The notes below the pieces were generated by a model. The model did not search any database. It was not told the origin of the DNA and worked only from the letters and a program-made list of their open reading frames with translations. Positions 11,120-12,735 of a stretch of DNA of 12,735 bases are shown here, in pieces. Source of the DNA: Bacilli bacterium (lineage in GTDB: Bacteria; Bacillota_I; Bacilli_A; RF39; UBA660). The stretch's first letter is position 1. Each line of letters starts with the position of its first letter. Made by a program: the position numbers and the translations under genes. Where the stretch lies: positions 1 to 12,735 of the forward strand of contig JAQVDA010000011.1 of the NCBI GenBank assembly GCA_028698535.1, read 5' to 3'.

Positions 11120-12735
11120 CTATTTTATTTCTACTAAATCCCCCCCCAAAACATTAAGGGCTAACTTAACCGTTTCAGGGTGTTGCGGATCATCAAAATC
11201 TTCTAAACAAGGCTCTTCAACAACTTGATAACTACCGCCACTTTTTATTGTTTTTAAATATTCCTTTTTTATTTTTGACCATTCATTTTCACTAACGGCT
11301 ACAACATTATATTTTTCATTAAAAACCGTTTCTAACAACTCTTCAATTTGCTTAATATTATCATTAAAGCGGTCAACGGCTGATTGATATTTAAAAGCCA
11401 ACAAAAGATATTGACCACCTGCCACATATATAGAAGCATCTCTTATTAATCCGACAACGGTCCTATATTGGTCTGCCCCAGCCCCAGTAAGACTTGGTGG
11501 CCACTTTTGTTTTATTAAATTAAGCTTCTCCTTATTAGCCAATGCTAAAGCGTTATTTATTCTCACCTCTTTCATTTTTTCCAAATAGTAAGAGTCGCTT
11601 TTTGGATTAGAATTTTTGCCCTCCGCCACCGCAGAGCTTAGTGGTAAAGGAGAAGATTGTAATTCAGTTTTAGAATAAATAAAGCTAATCAATTCAATTT
11701 CTAGCAAATCCTTAGCGTTTCCCATCTGATTTCGGTTGATAAAGCCGTTAAAACGTTCGCTTAATGCTAACAAAAGAGTTTGTTCGTCTTCTGTTTTGGT
11801 TTTGTAATAAACGGTATTATCACCTTGTTCACAAAAAAAATGCGGAACACGACTGTATATTAATGAGTTTTTAGTAAAATTCATTAGATCCATTCCCACA
11901 CGGGCAAAATCCTTTCCATCATTAGCAATTTGTTGAAAACAACATAACAAACCTTCTAAATCTTTCTTTATTACTTTGGTAATAAGGTCTAATAAGGTAT
12001 CGCGCGATACAGTGCCAATAACTTCGTACACATCTTCCTTAGTAATCTTTTTATTCTTATACGATATCAGTAAATCTAATGTACTTATTGCGTCCCTCAC
12101 ACCGCCATCCGAAAACCTCGCTATTTCTGTTAACGCCTGGTCCGCTATGTTAATTTTTTCAACCTCAGCAATATGTTTTAGTTTTGATTTTATACTCTCA
12201 ACACTTACCCTTTTAAAATCAAAACGTTGGCATCTAGAAATAACCGTTGATGGTACTTTATGAATTTCGGTGGTCGCTAAAATAAAAATTACATGGGGGG
12301 GCGGTTCTTCTAAGGTTTTTAATAAAGCATTAAAAGCCCCAGCTGATAACATATGAACCTCATCAATAATATAAACTTTAAATTTTCCCTTCCCAGGAAC
12401 GATATTTACTTTGGTTTTTATTTCTCTAATCTCATCAACACCGTTATTAGATGCTGCGTCCATCTCTACAATATCAATTATCTCGTTTTTATTATATTCA
12501 ACACAAAAATCACACTTCCCACAGGCCGTAGCCCCCTTGCGCTCTTTGCAATTTATTAAATGTGCTAAAATCTTAGCCACACTTGTTTTCCCTGTGCCTC
12601 GCGGCCCGTTAAATATATACGCATGAGATATTTTATTATTCATAACGGCATTACCTAACGTTTTGGTTATTATATTTTGGCCAACAACCTCTTTAAAAGA
12701 TGAAGGCCTATATTTTCTATATAAGGCTTTATATT
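11120..12735 (-). CDS. dnaX: DNA polymerase III subunit gamma/tau (nearly complete, cut at the window edge)
   Basis: DnaX is the ATPase motor of the clamp loader and, as tau, also binds the polymerase and helicase. The frame stays open to the right edge: upstream of the first in-window ATG (12643) the codons read YKALYRKYRPSSFKEVVGQN, the conserved DnaX N-terminus, so only the first one or few residues are missing. From Tyr1 of the visible part: Walker A GPRGTGKT (43-50), zinc site Cys62, 71, 74 and 77 (CGKCDFC), Walker B YIIDEVHML (121-129), LEEPPPHVIFILATTE (141-156) and SRCQRFDFKR (arginine finger, 176-185). A Pro/Ser-rich linker follows (about 358-382), then a tau-specific C-terminal domain of about 155 residues. 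Total is about 537 residues, near the Bacillus length (563), so full tau is encoded. A run of eight G on the coding strand (11140-11147) lies close to the stop. Confidence 0.97.
   Translation of the reverse strand, partial: YKALYRKYRPSSFKEVVGQNIITKTLGNAVMNNKISHAYIFNGPRGTGKTSVAKILAHLINCKERKGATACGKCDFCVEYNKNEIIDIVEMDAASNNGVDEIREIKTKVNIVPGKGKFKVYIIDEVHMLSAGAFNALLKTLEEPPPHVIFILATTEIHKVPSTVISRCQRFDFKRVSVESIKSKLKHIAEVEKINIADQALTEIARFSDGGVRDAISTLDLLISYKNKKITKEDVYEVIGTVSRDTLLDLITKVIKKDLEGLLCCFQQIANDGKDFARVGMDLMNFTKNSLIYSRVPHFFCEQGDNTVYYKTKTEDEQTLLLALSERFNGFINRNQMGNAKDLLEIELISFIYSKTELQSSPLPLSSAVAEGKNSNPKSDSYYLEKMKEVRINNALALANKEKLNLIKQKWPPSLTGAGADQYRTVVGLIRDASIYVAGGQYLLLAFKYQSAVDRFNDNIKQIEELLETVFNEKYNVVAVSENEWSKIKKEYLKTIKSGGSYQVVEEPCLEDFDDPQHPETVKLALNVLGGDLVEIK

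Noticed and set aside
11140..11147. Run of eight G (coding strand) near the dnaX stop as a phase-variable tract
   Set aside because: It codes Leu-Gly-Gly-Asp in a frame that ends naturally 6-7 codons later; a slip would change only the last few residues. It is more relevant as a sequencing-error risk.
1..12735. tRNA, rRNA, CRISPR arrays, insertion sequences, prophage or defence genes
   Set aside because: I found no regularly spaced repeats, transposase or integrase motifs, or RNA gene signatures; the window is almost fully filled with conserved core genes.

Overview
The window is an AT-rich, tightly packed stretch of a chromosome from a low-GC, endospore-forming member of the Bacillota. All convincing genes are on the minus strand. 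The evidence for a spore former is the presence of SpoVG, YabG, SpoVT and BofA. The gene content matches the dnaX-to-spoVT neighbourhood near the origin in Bacillus. A short 3D-domain protein with a Cys-rich start to the domain hints at an uncultured Bacilli / Erysipelotrichia / Mollicutes-allied lineage rather than Bacillus itself; that placement is inference.

Read in the direction of transcription (right to left): dnaX (only its first codon or codons lie beyond the right edge), ebfC/yaaK, recR, bofA, holB, ricT/yaaT, pth and mfd follow each other with gaps of 2 to 40 nt and no convincing terminator, so they look like one long operon. It joins DNA replication and repair (DnaX, HolB, RecR, Mfd), translation quality control (Pth) and sporulation control (BofA, RicT). 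After mfd, a candidate sigma-G promoter precedes spoVT. Then come a 155-nt gap holding a perfect palindrome and an extended -10 promoter, a 55-codon two-helix membrane protein gene that is easily overlooked because of its length, and an AT-rich hairpin terminator.

The left part holds tatD and a 3D-domain protein, ended by a good intrinsic terminator; rsmA (ksgA), ended by a terminator whose stem contains its stop codon; yabG, behind a CATATTATA element that fits the -10 of mother-cell sigma factors; and, after an extended -10 promoter, the first 58 codons of spoVG at the left edge.

Compared with B. subtilis, the block pth-mfd-spoVT lies between ricT and tatD instead of downstream of spoVG, and rnmV, veg, yaaL and tmk are missing from their usual slots. 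The most interesting items beyond the standard genes are the small membrane gene next to spoVT, an exact palindrome (TATTTCCCGGGAAATA) found at two intergenic sites 4.5 kb apart, a strong ribosome binding site before tatD that fits only a four-codon mini-ORF, and a possible recoding site in the dnaX linker. I found no mobile element, CRISPR array, tRNA or rRNA. Nothing here is clearly a new defence or metabolic system; this is mainly a rearranged version of a conserved housekeeping and sporulation locus.
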